DNA of 27,624 nucleotides, from positions 1-27,624 of the forward strand of contig WALD01000071.1 of the NCBI GenBank assembly GCA_015523055.1, read 5' to 3'. The position numbers were made by a program, and so were the translations under genes. The DNA is from Candidatus Altarchaeota archaeon (GTDB taxonomy: Archaea; Altiarchaeota; Altiarchaeia; IMC4; QMZM01). Positions 6,300 to 13,433 of the stretch are shown piece after piece; positions within the stretch are counted from its first letter, which is position 1; the number at the start of each line of letters is the position of its first letter. The notes under the pieces were generated by a model, which saw nothing but the letters and a program-made list of their open reading frames with translations, did no database searches and was not told the DNA's origin.

Positions 6300-7759
6300 A
6301 TTCTACTCCTCCTGAGCCAGTTCAGGTCCGGGGCGTATAAATCCCTGATGTCATTAAGGCCTAAACTCAATGCAACCAGCCTGTCGAGTCCCAGTCCCCA
6401 CGCCAGTACAGGGCAGTCAAAACCGAGTAATGGCTTAACTACCTCGGGCCTGAATATTCCCGCACCCCCCAGTTCTGTCCATCTACCTCTGTCTTTAAGG
6501 TACACCTCGGTCTCAACACTCGGCTCCGTATAAGGGAAATATGCCGGCCTGAATCGGACCCTGAGGCCCATCTGCCGGTAGAATTCATTTAGAATTCCAA
6601 TGAGATGTCGGAAATTCACCCCCTCATCGGCAAGAATTCCCTCAACCTGATAGAACTCCGGGAGATGCTTGTAGTCTATTGCCTCATTCCTGAATGTTTT
6701 CCCTATAGAAAAGACCTTTGCGGGCAGATCCTTCTTTCCCAGAGAGCCGAGGTATCTGCACGTTACTGCGGTAGTGTGTGTCCTTAAAAGGGTCTGCCTT
6801 GCAACCTTCTCATCCCACCCGTATTGCCATCCTCTCGAACCGGTTGTCCATCCATTCTCATGCGTTTTCTTCACCCTGTCCCTGAATCTATCAAATCCCT
6901 CTATCCTGATAGTCTTTGGTTCCTCAAGATAGAAGGTATCGTGCATGTCCCTTGCAGGGTGGTCCTGTGGCTGAAACAGAGCATCAAAATTCCAGAATGC
7001 AGATTCTACCAGGGGGCCCGATATCTCCCTGAAACCCATCCTGATAAATATGTCCTTTACCCTCTCAATCATTCTCTGAAGCGGGTGCTTTTTTGCAGGA
7101 TAATCCGGCTTTACAAAGACCTTAATATCGTAAGGCCGGAATTTTATGTTTTTCCATTTACCTGATATAAGGTGTTCTGTTGTGAGCTGTGATACGGACA
7201 TCCCTGCCCCATTTTTACCCAGTTTCATTCCTTTTTCCGTTGGAATCAACCAGATGCTCTTTCTCTCCGCGATCCTGACGACATTCTGCCTTCTTTTCAG
7301 AAGCTCAAGGCCACCCTTTAATTCATCTGTCAGCTCGTCAGATCTTAGTTTCTTTCTGCCCAGCATTGATAGAAGCTTTTCATCAGGTGTTTTTTCCCTG
7401 CTTAAAACCTTTATCCTCCCTGCCTCAACCAGGGCAAGATTCTTCTTCTTCAGCCATCCAAGGGCTATACCAAACCTCTCCTTACCAACCCTCTTCTGGA
7501 TATCCTCAATGCTCCGTCCTGCAAGCTTGATTACCTGCCTCTCAGGAAGCCCATCCTTTGCATAGGCTCTGCCCTCATCGCCAAGAGAGATATCCTCGTA
7601 TGGATTCTCCTCAACCCCGATTAGATTCTTGGTAGAGAGCCATGAGGAGGCCCTCATCACTGCACTTAGGGGAAGTCCTGCCCTTTCTGCAATCTCCTCT
7701 GGCGTTGCCCTCTCCTTCAATACCTCCAGAATTCTCAGTTCGTGATTGTGGAGTTCCAT
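6287..7759 (-). CDS. pheS: Phenylalanyl-tRNA synthetase alpha subunit
   Basis: The 490-residue subunit charges tRNA-Phe together with the beta subunit PheT, which is not in this window. The N-terminal ~200 residues form the winged-helix tRNA-binding part of archaeal and eukaryotic PheS, starting with NHELRILEVLKERATPEEIA. The class II catalytic domain shows HPARDMHDTFYL, motif 2 TFRNEAIDYKHLPEFYQVEG and motif 3 GLGLDRLVALSLG. The start codon lies 7 nt after the aroA stop and the end overlaps rnhB. Length and motifs look complete. Confidence 0.96.
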   Translation of the reverse strand: MELHNHELRILEVLKERATPEEIAERAGLPLSAVMRASSWLSTKNLIGVEENPYEDISLGDEGRAYAKDGLPERQVIKLAGRSIEDIQKRVGKERFGIALGWLKKKNLALVEAGRIKVLSREKTPDEKLLSMLGRKKLRSDELTDELKGGLELLKRRQNVVRIAERKSIWLIPTEKGMKLGKNGAGMSVSQLTTEHLISGKWKNIKFRPYDIKVFVKPDYPAKKHPLQRMIERVKDIFIRMGFREISGPLVESAFWNFDALFQPQDHPARDMHDTFYLEEPKTIRIEGFDRFRDRVKKTHENGWTTGSRGWQYGWDEKVARQTLLRTHTTAVTCRYLGSLGKKDLPAKVFSIGKTFRNEAIDYKHLPEFYQVEGILADEGVNFRHLIGILNEFYRQMGLRVRFRPAYFPYTEPSVETEVYLKDRGRWTELGGAGIFRPEVVKPLLGFDCPVLAWGLGLDRLVALSLGLNDIRDLYAPDLNWLRRSRIWKN

Positions 7760-7766
7760 CGTTTAA

Positions 7767-9020
7767 TTATTTGTTGGGCTCTGTTATATCCCCCCCTATC
7801 TTCATCAAATCCCTGAAGAATTCAGGATACGATTTTTCAACACAGGAGGAATTCTCAATAATGGTTTCTCCATCTGAATTCAAACCAGCTATGGAGCAGG
7901 CCATCGCTATTCTGTGGTCATTGTGCGGATTAATCCTCGCCCCGGAGGGTTTGCTGCTCTTTATCCGCAGCCCGTTCCTTGTCTCCTCTATGGTAACATC
8001 CATCTTTCCAAGTTCAGCAGCTATGGCATCAAGCCTGTCGGATTCCTTCTCCCGGAGCCTTCCGGCGTTGAGTATTCCTGTCTCCCCGTCTGCGAAACAT
8101 CCAATTACCGAGAGGATTGGAACAAGGTCGGGAATGTCCCTGACATCAATGTCAATTCCCTTTAGTCTTGATGCTCTTGTTATAACTGAATTATTCTTAA
8201 TCTCAACATCAGAATTCATTTCCTTCAGAATTTCAAGAATTCTTCTATCCCCCTGTAATGATTTCGGATTCAGGCCGATAACCTCAACCTCCCCGCTAAT
8301 CGCCCCGGCAGCAAGCAGGAATGCAGCGGAGGAGTAGTCGCCTTCAACCTCATATTCCCCTGGTTTATACCTCTGCCCTCCCATGACATCCAGGCCATTG
8401 ACCTCAATTCCAAATTCTCTCATCACGGAAATTGTCATATCTACATACGGCTTTGACTCAAGCCCGGTCGTAGGTTCAATCTTAATCCCCCTCCTTGAGA
8501 ATGGAGCAATAAACAGAAGACCCGATATAAACTGAGAGCTTATATTGCCGGGAATTCTTACTCTACCGCCCATGATTTTATCCTGCCCGTTAATAATAAC
8601 TGAACTCCCTTCGGTCTTCGCTCCAACACCGAGCTGCCTCAATGCACTCAGCAATGGCTCTATCGGCCTCTCAGCCAGCCTGCCCTCCACCAGAATCCTT
8701 GTCTCTCCATCGGCGAGAGCAGCCAGTGGGAGAACAAAACGGTAGGTAGTTCCTGATGCCCGAAGCTCTATCGGCTCCTCAGGAGCCTTCAGCTGCGAAC
8801 CAGAGATATCCAGATTCCCGCCTGACTCATTGATGAGGATTCCAAAATTTCTTAGTGAATTGATAGTTTCTCGTGTATCCTCACAATCCAGAAAATTAAT
8901 TATCCTTGAATCCCCCTCAGCCAGAGATGCACAGATAATGGCCCTGTGAGTGTAGCTCTTTGAGGCGGGGGCCTTAACACTGCCCTTCAGCCCTGACCTC
9001 CTGATAATAACCTCGCCCAT
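7767..9020 (-). CDS. aroA: 3-phosphoshikimate 1-carboxyvinyltransferase (EPSP synthase)
   Basis: The enzyme catalyses the sixth step of the shikimate pathway, joining phosphoenolpyruvate to shikimate 3-phosphate. Conserved blocks are APASKSYTHRAI at the N-terminus, SGTTYRFVLPLAAL, GNISSQFISGLL, GDYSSAAFLLAAG, LREKESDRLDAI and NPHNDHRIAMA near the C-terminus. I choose the ATG at 9020 (417 residues) because GGAG lies six bases before it and EPSP synthases start with this segment (MGEVIIRRS). The in-frame ATG at 9068 would add 16 atypical residues and overlap the upstream gene. Confidence 0.95.
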   Translation of the reverse strand: MGEVIIRRSGLKGSVKAPASKSYTHRAIICASLAEGDSRIINFLDCEDTRETINSLRNFGILINESGGNLDISGSQLKAPEEPIELRASGTTYRFVLPLAALADGETRILVEGRLAERPIEPLLSALRQLGVGAKTEGSSVIINGQDKIMGGRVRIPGNISSQFISGLLFIAPFSRRGIKIEPTTGLESKPYVDMTISVMREFGIEVNGLDVMGGQRYKPGEYEVEGDYSSAAFLLAAGAISGEVEVIGLNPKSLQGDRRILEILKEMNSDVEIKNNSVITRASRLKGIDIDVRDIPDLVPILSVIGCFADGETGILNAGRLREKESDRLDAIAAELGKMDVTIEETRNGLRIKSSKPSGARINPHNDHRIAMACSIAGLNSDGETIIENSSCVEKSYPEFFRDLMKIGGDITEPNK

Positions 9021-9058
9021 GTAATACTCCTGGAATTCCGGAGTAAAAAGAGGTGCGA

Positions 9059-9919
9059 TTATCTCCAAAACCCGAATATCCAGCCGAACAGTCCTTTATC
9101 CCTCTTCTCGTTCTGCGCCAATTCTGTCAGCCGCGATTGCCCCCGTTCTATCTCCTTTACCTGCCCCCGCATTATCGCCCTTACATTGTCGTCGCAGTTG
9201 CATTCCTTCATCAGATGTTTAAGCCTCTGAATTCTATTCCTGTTATGATTGACCTCTTGCTCAAGCTCTTCTGCGGCTTCTTCATCACCCCCTATGAAGA
9301 ACCTCACCAGTCCGTTTCTTTTCTTTATCCTCTCCTCGGCCCTTATCGTTGCCTGGATGGAATTGTTGAATTCCCTTGCAATCCGGGAAACATTCCTGCC
9401 AATTCCCCCTGTGAAATTCTCCATTGTAAGCAAGGAATACACTGCAAGCCTCAGCCGGTTCTGATAAATCCCCTGATTATTCTTCATCAGGGCGTGGAGT
9501 GTTTTATTCATTCTCCGCCTTTTTTTCTGAATAATCTGCTTCAATTCGCTCAGATTTCTGGCTCTCATTCGCTTACTCTCCTTAACACCTGTATTTTGTT
9601 TATCCCTGCCTGTCTTCTGACTGGATCCCCTTCTATCCCGGTCGGTTTCGTTTTCTATTTTTCTTCCCCCCTGAATCGCTACCCTCTCTATCCCTCTCCT
9701 GTCTGCTTTTTCGCTGGATTCTGCCTCCCCTCCTTTATTGCTTCCCCCAGCTGATAGGCTCTTCTGCATATCTCTTTTGACCTGACCAATCCCCTTTGAT
9801 TCAGGATGTTTTACTATGTTTACTATGGCTTTAGAATTATGACTGTCGTTATGAGCTACAATAACCGGTGGGCAAACCAAAACCAAAACAAGCAGTGTAA
9901 TCCATATCTTTTTCATCAT
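9059..9919 (-). CDS. Secreted helical protein of unknown function
   Basis: The protein has 286 residues. Residues 1-22 are a signal peptide or membrane anchor (basic start, then WITLLVLVLVCPPVIVA). Residues 25-115 are a charged low-complexity linker rich in Ser, Gly, Lys and Asp. Residues 120-275 are strongly helical with probable coiled coil. It has several N-glycosylation sequons (for example NET 90-92, NLS 122-124, NKT 138-140, NFT 168-170, NVS 176-178). There is a Cys pair in ECNCDD, and it ends in an aromatic tail GLFGWIFGFWR. AAGGAGG stands upstream; it is 4 nt from the first ATG and 7 nt from the second, so the true start may be 9916. I recall similar tails in other archaeal secreted proteins but know no function. 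It lies between herA and aroA in one operon. Confidence 0.75.
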   Translation of the reverse strand: MMKKIWITLLVLVLVCPPVIVAHNDSHNSKAIVNIVKHPESKGIGQVKRDMQKSLSAGGSNKGGEAESSEKADRRGIERVAIQGGRKIENETDRDRRGSSQKTGRDKQNTGVKESKRMRARNLSELKQIIQKKRRRMNKTLHALMKNNQGIYQNRLRLAVYSLLTMENFTGGIGRNVSRIAREFNNSIQATIRAEERIKKRNGLVRFFIGGDEEAAEELEQEVNHNRNRIQRLKHLMKECNCDDNVRAIMRGQVKEIERGQSRLTELAQNEKRDKGLFGWIFGFWR

Positions 9920-9937
9920 ATCGCCTCCTTTATCTCA

Positions 9938-11344
9938 TCAGACATAGCCAAACCCCCCCACCTCAACCCTCTCCGGAATCCTGAAGTCAAACTTCTTCCT
10001 GCTGTCCTTTTTAATCTCAATCCTGTCCACCTCGCATATAAAAAAGGGTATACGGTTCATTGCCCCGGCTATGATGCATTCCCCCACATCAAGGCTATCC
10101 ATGTCCTTTATTATCTCATCATTTATTGACTCAAAGGATTTCCTTATATGGTCTTTATCATTCGGATTCGTTATATGCATGTAGATTCCTGTATTGCACT
10201 GCGACAGGATACCCTCATCAATCTTGCTCGGCTTCTGCGATATAACACATAGACCAATGCCGAACTTCCTGCCCTCTGATGCGATTCTCTGCAGCTGGTA
10301 TTTACAGGAATGGGAAATTCCGGGGTTGCAGTAATTATGTGCTTCCTCAACGACGAGAAGAAGAGGGAATTCAATGGAATTCTCCATCTCATTCTCCCTG
10401 CGAATTCTTCCCTGCAACAATTCCTTTGCTATGTAGGAAACGACTGCCTGTCTTACCCCCTGCGGAGCATAGGAGGCGTCAATGATTGTTATCTGATGAG
10501 GCTTTACCATCCCCCTGATATCGGTTCCCAACCTGTCAAAAACATTCCTGAATGTCCTCTCCAGACTCATCATCCTCCTCTTCAGGGCATTTGCAGTTTC
10601 TTCATGGATTACTTTATTATCAACATTATCACATTCCTTGATTATATCCTGCAGCAGGAATTCCCTCCCACTCAGCCTATCAAGAATAAGGTCCAGTGCA
10701 GACCTCTGGTTTTCATTCATATAAGTAAAATGCGAGAAGTCATCAGCAGAAAGCTCGGAGACCGGAATCTTCAACTCTCTGTATCCCTGTTTCGGGTGCT
10801 TTACGGTATGTATGTCAATAACGGTTGAATCATCTACACAGCTTGATAATAATCCTGGATATTCCCCGTGAGTATCAATAACTATTATCGGTAGTCCAAG
10901 AGAGGAGAATTCCTTGATCAGGTTGGCAGCCGCGTACGATTTTCCTGCTCCCGTGCTTGCCAGAATCGCAAGATGCCTGTCATACTCTGCAGGATTCAGG
11001 AACGCTCTTGCTCTGCTTCCATAGACCCTGCCAATGCTTATCTTTGGTTTAGAGGAAAGAATTCCCTCAAGTTCTTCTTTATCTGCAAGAAATACCTCTG
11101 TGTAGGGTTCAATGGGTTTCTTAATCCTTACCAAACTTCCGTTGGAGAGCCTTCCGAATATCTGCACCCTTGCAATTAATCTCTGTTTTGAGCCTATCTT
11201 TTCATCCTCTTTGTAGAACATGTGGGCAACAATGCCGTAGGACCCAGAGATCCTGAGAATAGTTCCCAGCTCAATCAGTTCGCTCTTTACCAGAATGTCA
11301 ATCTCGCTCCCATCTGACGAGATAACCATTCCAACAGAATCCAT
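9938..11344 (-). CDS. herA: HerA-family hexameric ATPase (DUF87)
   Basis: The 468-residue protein belongs to the HerA/FtsK superfamily of DNA-pumping ATPases that act in DNA end resection with the nuclease NurA. Residues 1-110 fit the HAS-barrel. The motor domain follows, with Walker A ASTGAGKS (residues 129-136), IDTHGEYPG (156-164), Walker B LLLVVEEAHNY near 335 and the segment ASEGRKFGIGLCVISQKP near 362-379. The final 60 residues fit the HerA C-terminal fold. No nurA, mre11 or rad50 is near it; it heads an operon with aroA, pheS and rnhB. A TATA-like box about 25 nt upstream suggests a leaderless message. It could be a HerA paralogue rather than the repair protein itself. Confidence 0.85.
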   Translation of the reverse strand: MDSVGMVISSDGSEIDILVKSELIELGTILRISGSYGIVAHMFYKEDEKIGSKQRLIARVQIFGRLSNGSLVRIKKPIEPYTEVFLADKEELEGILSSKPKISIGRVYGSRARAFLNPAEYDRHLAILASTGAGKSYAAANLIKEFSSLGLPIIVIDTHGEYPGLLSSCVDDSTVIDIHTVKHPKQGYRELKIPVSELSADDFSHFTYMNENQRSALDLILDRLSGREFLLQDIIKECDNVDNKVIHEETANALKRRMMSLERTFRNVFDRLGTDIRGMVKPHQITIIDASYAPQGVRQAVVSYIAKELLQGRIRRENEMENSIEFPLLLVVEEAHNYCNPGISHSCKYQLQRIASEGRKFGIGLCVISQKPSKIDEGILSQCNTGIYMHITNPNDKDHIRKSFESINDEIIKDMDSLDVGECIIAGAMNRIPFFICEVDRIEIKKDSRKKFDFRIPERVEVGGFGYV

Positions 11345-11363
11345 ATAAACCCATAAGATTCCA

Positions 11364-11375
11364 GGAATATAAGAG
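11364..11375. promoter_or_regulatory. Shared TATA-like element between herA and the DUF99 gene
   Basis: GGAATATAAGAG is centred near 11369 in a 52-bp divergent gap. The herA start lies about 25 nt to one side and the DUF99 start about 28 nt to the other. Each is the distance at which archaeal RNA polymerase starts transcription, so the same element could serve both genes with leaderless transcripts. Confidence 0.45.
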
Positions 11376-11401
11376 AGATATGAAGGTAAGAGAGATATGA
11401 A
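11370..11401. repeat. 15-bp direct repeat across the DUF99 start codon
   Basis: TAAGAGAGATATGAA occurs at 11370-11384 and 11387-11401, a 17-bp period. The second copy contains the DUF99 start codon. The first contains an ATG that is closed by an in-frame TGA after six codons. It looks like a local duplication of the start region. Confidence 0.7.
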
Positions 11402-11996
11402 AGAGACGAAATTCTACCGTATAAAGAAGGAGATTAGAATTCTGGGCATAGATGATGCCCCCTTTGACATCAGAAACGACAGAAAAACGATGTTGATAGG
11501 CACCATATTCAGGGGCGGGGAGTGGATTGACGGAATTCTCAGGGCAGAGGTCAGGGTTGACGGCAGGGATGCAACTGACACGGTTATCAGAATGGTAAAC
11601 GAGTGCAAATTTAAAGACATCCGGGTTATAATGCTTGATGGACTGGGTTTTGCTGGATTTAATCTTGTGGATATAAAACAGGTATTTGAAGAAACCGGGC
11701 TTCCAATAATCATCGTCGTGAGGAAGATGCCCGACCTTAACAAAATAAAGAAGGCGATAAAGCATCTAACCCACGCTGAATTCTATAATGCGTGTATAAA
11801 AAAGGCGGGGATTCCCCGGAGGGTTGAAACAAAAAAAGGGAGATATATCTATATCCAGTTCCACGGGCTCAACTTCGGGGATGCGGCCAGCATAGTAAAG
11901 CTATCCTCCACACGGAGCCTGATCCCGGAGCCGATAAGGGTTGCTCACCTTATTGCCTCCGGAATTAAACTTGGTGAATCAAGGGGCGGAGCTTGA
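11397..11996 (+). CDS. DUF99 (UPF0215) family protein
   Basis: The 199-residue protein matches the archaeal DUF99 family, which shares an endonuclease-V-like fold but has no proven activity. Typical features are the early LGIDDAPF, IMLDGLGFAGFNLVDI in the centre, and the C-terminal block GDAASIVKLSSTRSLIPEPI followed by RVAHLIASGIKLGESRGGA. The gene is complete. It starts divergently from herA and is followed 30 bp later by the tnpB element. Confidence 0.88.
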   Translation: MKETKFYRIKKEIRILGIDDAPFDIRNDRKTMLIGTIFRGGEWIDGILRAEVRVDGRDATDTVIRMVNECKFKDIRVIMLDGLGFAGFNLVDIKQVFEETGLPIIIVVRKMPDLNKIKKAIKHLTHAEFYNACIKKAGIPRRVETKKGRYIYIQFHGLNFGDAASIVKLSSTRSLIPEPIRVAHLIASGIKLGESRGGA

Positions 11997-12025
11997 TATT
12001 TATCTCCTGTGATTTATCTAAAAGA

Positions 12026-12064
12026 CGGCTAAGACTCCTCCCTTTTGGGAGGAGATCCTAGCCG
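12026..12064 (+). repeat. Left-end hairpin of the tnpB element
   Basis: The two-part stem has CGGCTA (12026-12031) pairing with TAGCCG (12059-12064), and CTCCTCCC (12035-12042) pairing with GGGAGGAG (12047-12054), with a TTTT loop and a small internal loop. Subterminal hairpins of this kind are recognised in the IS200/IS605 superfamily. Confidence 0.75.
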
Positions 12065-12069
12065 ATAAT

Positions 12070-12085
12070 GAGTATTTAAATACTC
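12070..12085. promoter_or_regulatory. 16-bp perfect palindrome, probable tnpB promoter
   Basis: GAGTATTTAAATACTC is a perfect palindrome centred at 12077-12078. Its core TATTTAAATA is TATA-like and lies about 31 nt before the tnpB ATG. It may also be an operator, since it overlaps the promoter position. Confidence 0.5.
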
Positions 12086-12108
12086 TGAATGCAAATGAAT
12101 GACCATAA

Positions 12109-13221
12109 ATGGTGCAACGAACAATTAAACTGAACATGCCTATGAATGAGGAGATAATAGAAACTATTGAGCAGTATAACACTATTTCTAATTTGCATAT
12201 TCAGAAATGTTTTGAACTCAGGACGAATTCTAAGAAGAAACTCCATAATGCGTTGTATAGGCAAGTTCGCAATGACTTTCCTAATTTTCCATCTGCTTTG
12301 ATTCAATGTGCAAGAGATAATGCTACTGAGATGCTGAAAGGAAACAGATACAGAAAGAAAACTCTTAAGAAACCCCTTTCTACTATTCATTTTGACCTTA
12401 GAACTTCCAAAGTGTTTCTTGGCTCTGGTGAAGTTCAACTCACTTTGGTTGGTGGGAGAAGAAAGTTTAGGGTTGCAGTGCCTAACTACTTTCAAAAATA
12501 CATTAACTGGAAAGTTAAGGTAGTTCAGGTTGGAATTAACAGAAAACATTATAAAGTTCATGTGGTTGTTGAGAACGGAGAGATTGCTCCTTCTAAGAAT
12601 AGAAAGGTTCTTGGCATTGATTTGGGACTGAAGAACTTTGCTGTTTGCTCTGATGGAACTATCATTAAAGCCTCTAAGATTAGAGGTATTAAAAGAAAGT
12701 ATGCTCATCTGAGGCGATGTCTTCAGCAAAAAGGCACTCGTTCCGCTAAAAGGAAACTTAAAAAGATTAGTGGAAGAGAAAGACGGTTCATGGCTGATTT
12801 CAACCATTGCCTCAGTAAGAAGATTGTTAATAAAGACTCTGGGGTATTTGCTTTGGAAGAACTGAAAAACATTAGGAAAGGCAGAAAAGGAAAGCGATTT
12901 AACAGAATGAGAAGCAACTGGGCTTACTTCCAGTTCAGGCAGTTTCTCAGTTACAAAGCTGAAGCTCTTGGAAAAGAGATAATCTTGGTTGACCCAAGAT
13001 TCACCTCTCAGAGGTGCAGTAAATGTGGCTTCATCGCCTCTTCCAACCGAAATAAAGGTTTCTTCCATTGTAAATCTTGTGGTTTTAGTGAAAACGCTGA
13101 CTTAAATGCCAGCGTGAACATCTCTCAACTTGGGCAAGCCCTCGTTGAGCAGGCTGTTGTCAACCAGCCAAATGTAGCGATTGATGAAGGCGCCTTCGTT
13201 GCACCAAACAAAATCGTCTGA
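12109..13221 (+). CDS. tnpB: TnpB RNA-guided nuclease (IS605 OrfB family)
   Basis: The 370-residue protein is an ancestor-type relative of Cas12 that cuts DNA guided by an RNA from the element end. It has an N-terminal helical OrfB domain, then the split RuvC nuclease with all three acids visible: D in VLGIDLGLKN, E in FALEELKNIRKG and D in ENADLNASVN. A four-cysteine zinc ribbon (CSKCGF, then CKSCGF) lies between the last two. The reading frame is open from start to end, so the gene looks intact. Only one GAATTC lies in it, at 12226, against a high density in the host genes. Confidence 0.95.
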   Translation: MVQRTIKLNMPMNEEIIETIEQYNTISNLHIQKCFELRTNSKKKLHNALYRQVRNDFPNFPSALIQCARDNATEMLKGNRYRKKTLKKPLSTIHFDLRTSKVFLGSGEVQLTLVGGRRKFRVAVPNYFQKYINWKVKVVQVGINRKHYKVHVVVENGEIAPSKNRKVLGIDLGLKNFAVCSDGTIIKASKIRGIKRKYAHLRRCLQQKGTRSAKRKLKKISGRERRFMADFNHCLSKKIVNKDSGVFALEELKNIRKGRKGKRFNRMRSNWAYFQFRQFLSYKAEALGKEIILVDPRFTSQRCSKCGFIASSNRNKGFFHCKSCGFSENADLNASVNISQLGQALVEQAVVNQPNVAIDEGAFVAPNKIV

Positions 13222-13234
13222 GATTAGTTACAAG

Positions 13235-13254
13235 CCCCTTCCGTTAGGGAGGGG
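13235..13254 (+). repeat. Right-end hairpin of the tnpB element
   Basis: CCCCTTCC (13235-13242) pairs with GGGAGGGG (13247-13254) around a GTTA loop, with one G-T pair. It is followed by TAGTTGAC. This is the usual location of the 3-prime scaffold of a TnpB guide RNA; the guide would then be the bases that follow the element end near 13262. Confidence 0.7.
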
Positions 13255-13277
13255 TAGTTGACAAGATTAATGGTGGC

Positions 13278-13433
13278 ATGATGGATAACGAAATTCTGCT
13301 AATTGACGGGGTGGGGTATGGGGAGTGGACCTCCGAGAATGAACCAAATGATTTTGAACCTGTGACAAAATATCACATCAAAGACATCTTTGGAGATGAC
13401 TGTAACTACCTTCCGAAAATTTCCAAAAAATGA
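13278..13433 (+). CDS. 51-residue ORF coupled to purH, possible gene remnant
   Basis: The ORF runs from ATG at 13278 (an ATG-ATG pair) to TGA at 13431-13433. The end overlaps the purH start as ATGA, a classic coupling arrangement, and GGTGG stands just before the first ATG. The product is acidic and contains GVGYGEWTSENEPNDFEP and YHIKDIFGDDCNYLPK. This loosely resembles the N-terminal segment of some PD-(D/E)XK-type nuclease proteins, in which case it would be a truncated remnant, but that is recollection and not tested. It begins 16 nt after the visible end of the tnpB element. It may be a real small protein or a leader that couples translation to purH. Confidence 0.5.
   Translation: MMDNEILLIDGVGYGEWTSENEPNDFEPVTKYHIKDIFGDDCNYLPKISKK

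Larger units (their letters stand above)
12026..13262 (+). mobile_element. Solitary tnpB element (IS200/IS605 superfamily, IS1341-like)
   Basis: The unit holds one tnpB gene flanked by a left hairpin (12026-12064) and a right hairpin (13235-13254) followed by GTAGTTGAC. No tnpA transposase is present, so movement would depend on a TnpA acting in trans. The right-end segment after tnpB is where TnpB guide RNAs (omega RNA) are made in characterised systems. The outer boundaries given are the limits of the structured ends that I can see; true element ends are not proved. Base composition and codon use appear more AT-rich than in neighbouring genes. Confidence 0.75.

Noticed and set aside
7642..8337. 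231-codon open frame antisense to aroA and pheS
   Set aside because: It is a shadow of two strongly supported genes and is rich in Pro, Ser and Leu as expected for such shadows.
9053..9754. 233-codon open frame antisense to the secreted protein
   Set aside because: It is cysteine- and proline-rich with no motif; the opposite strand has a signal peptide, a strong ribosome site and an operon context.
12076..13068. 330-codon open frame antisense to tnpB
   Set aside because: The complementary strand encodes a clear TnpB with all catalytic residues; the antisense protein is serine/phenylalanine-rich shadow sequence.
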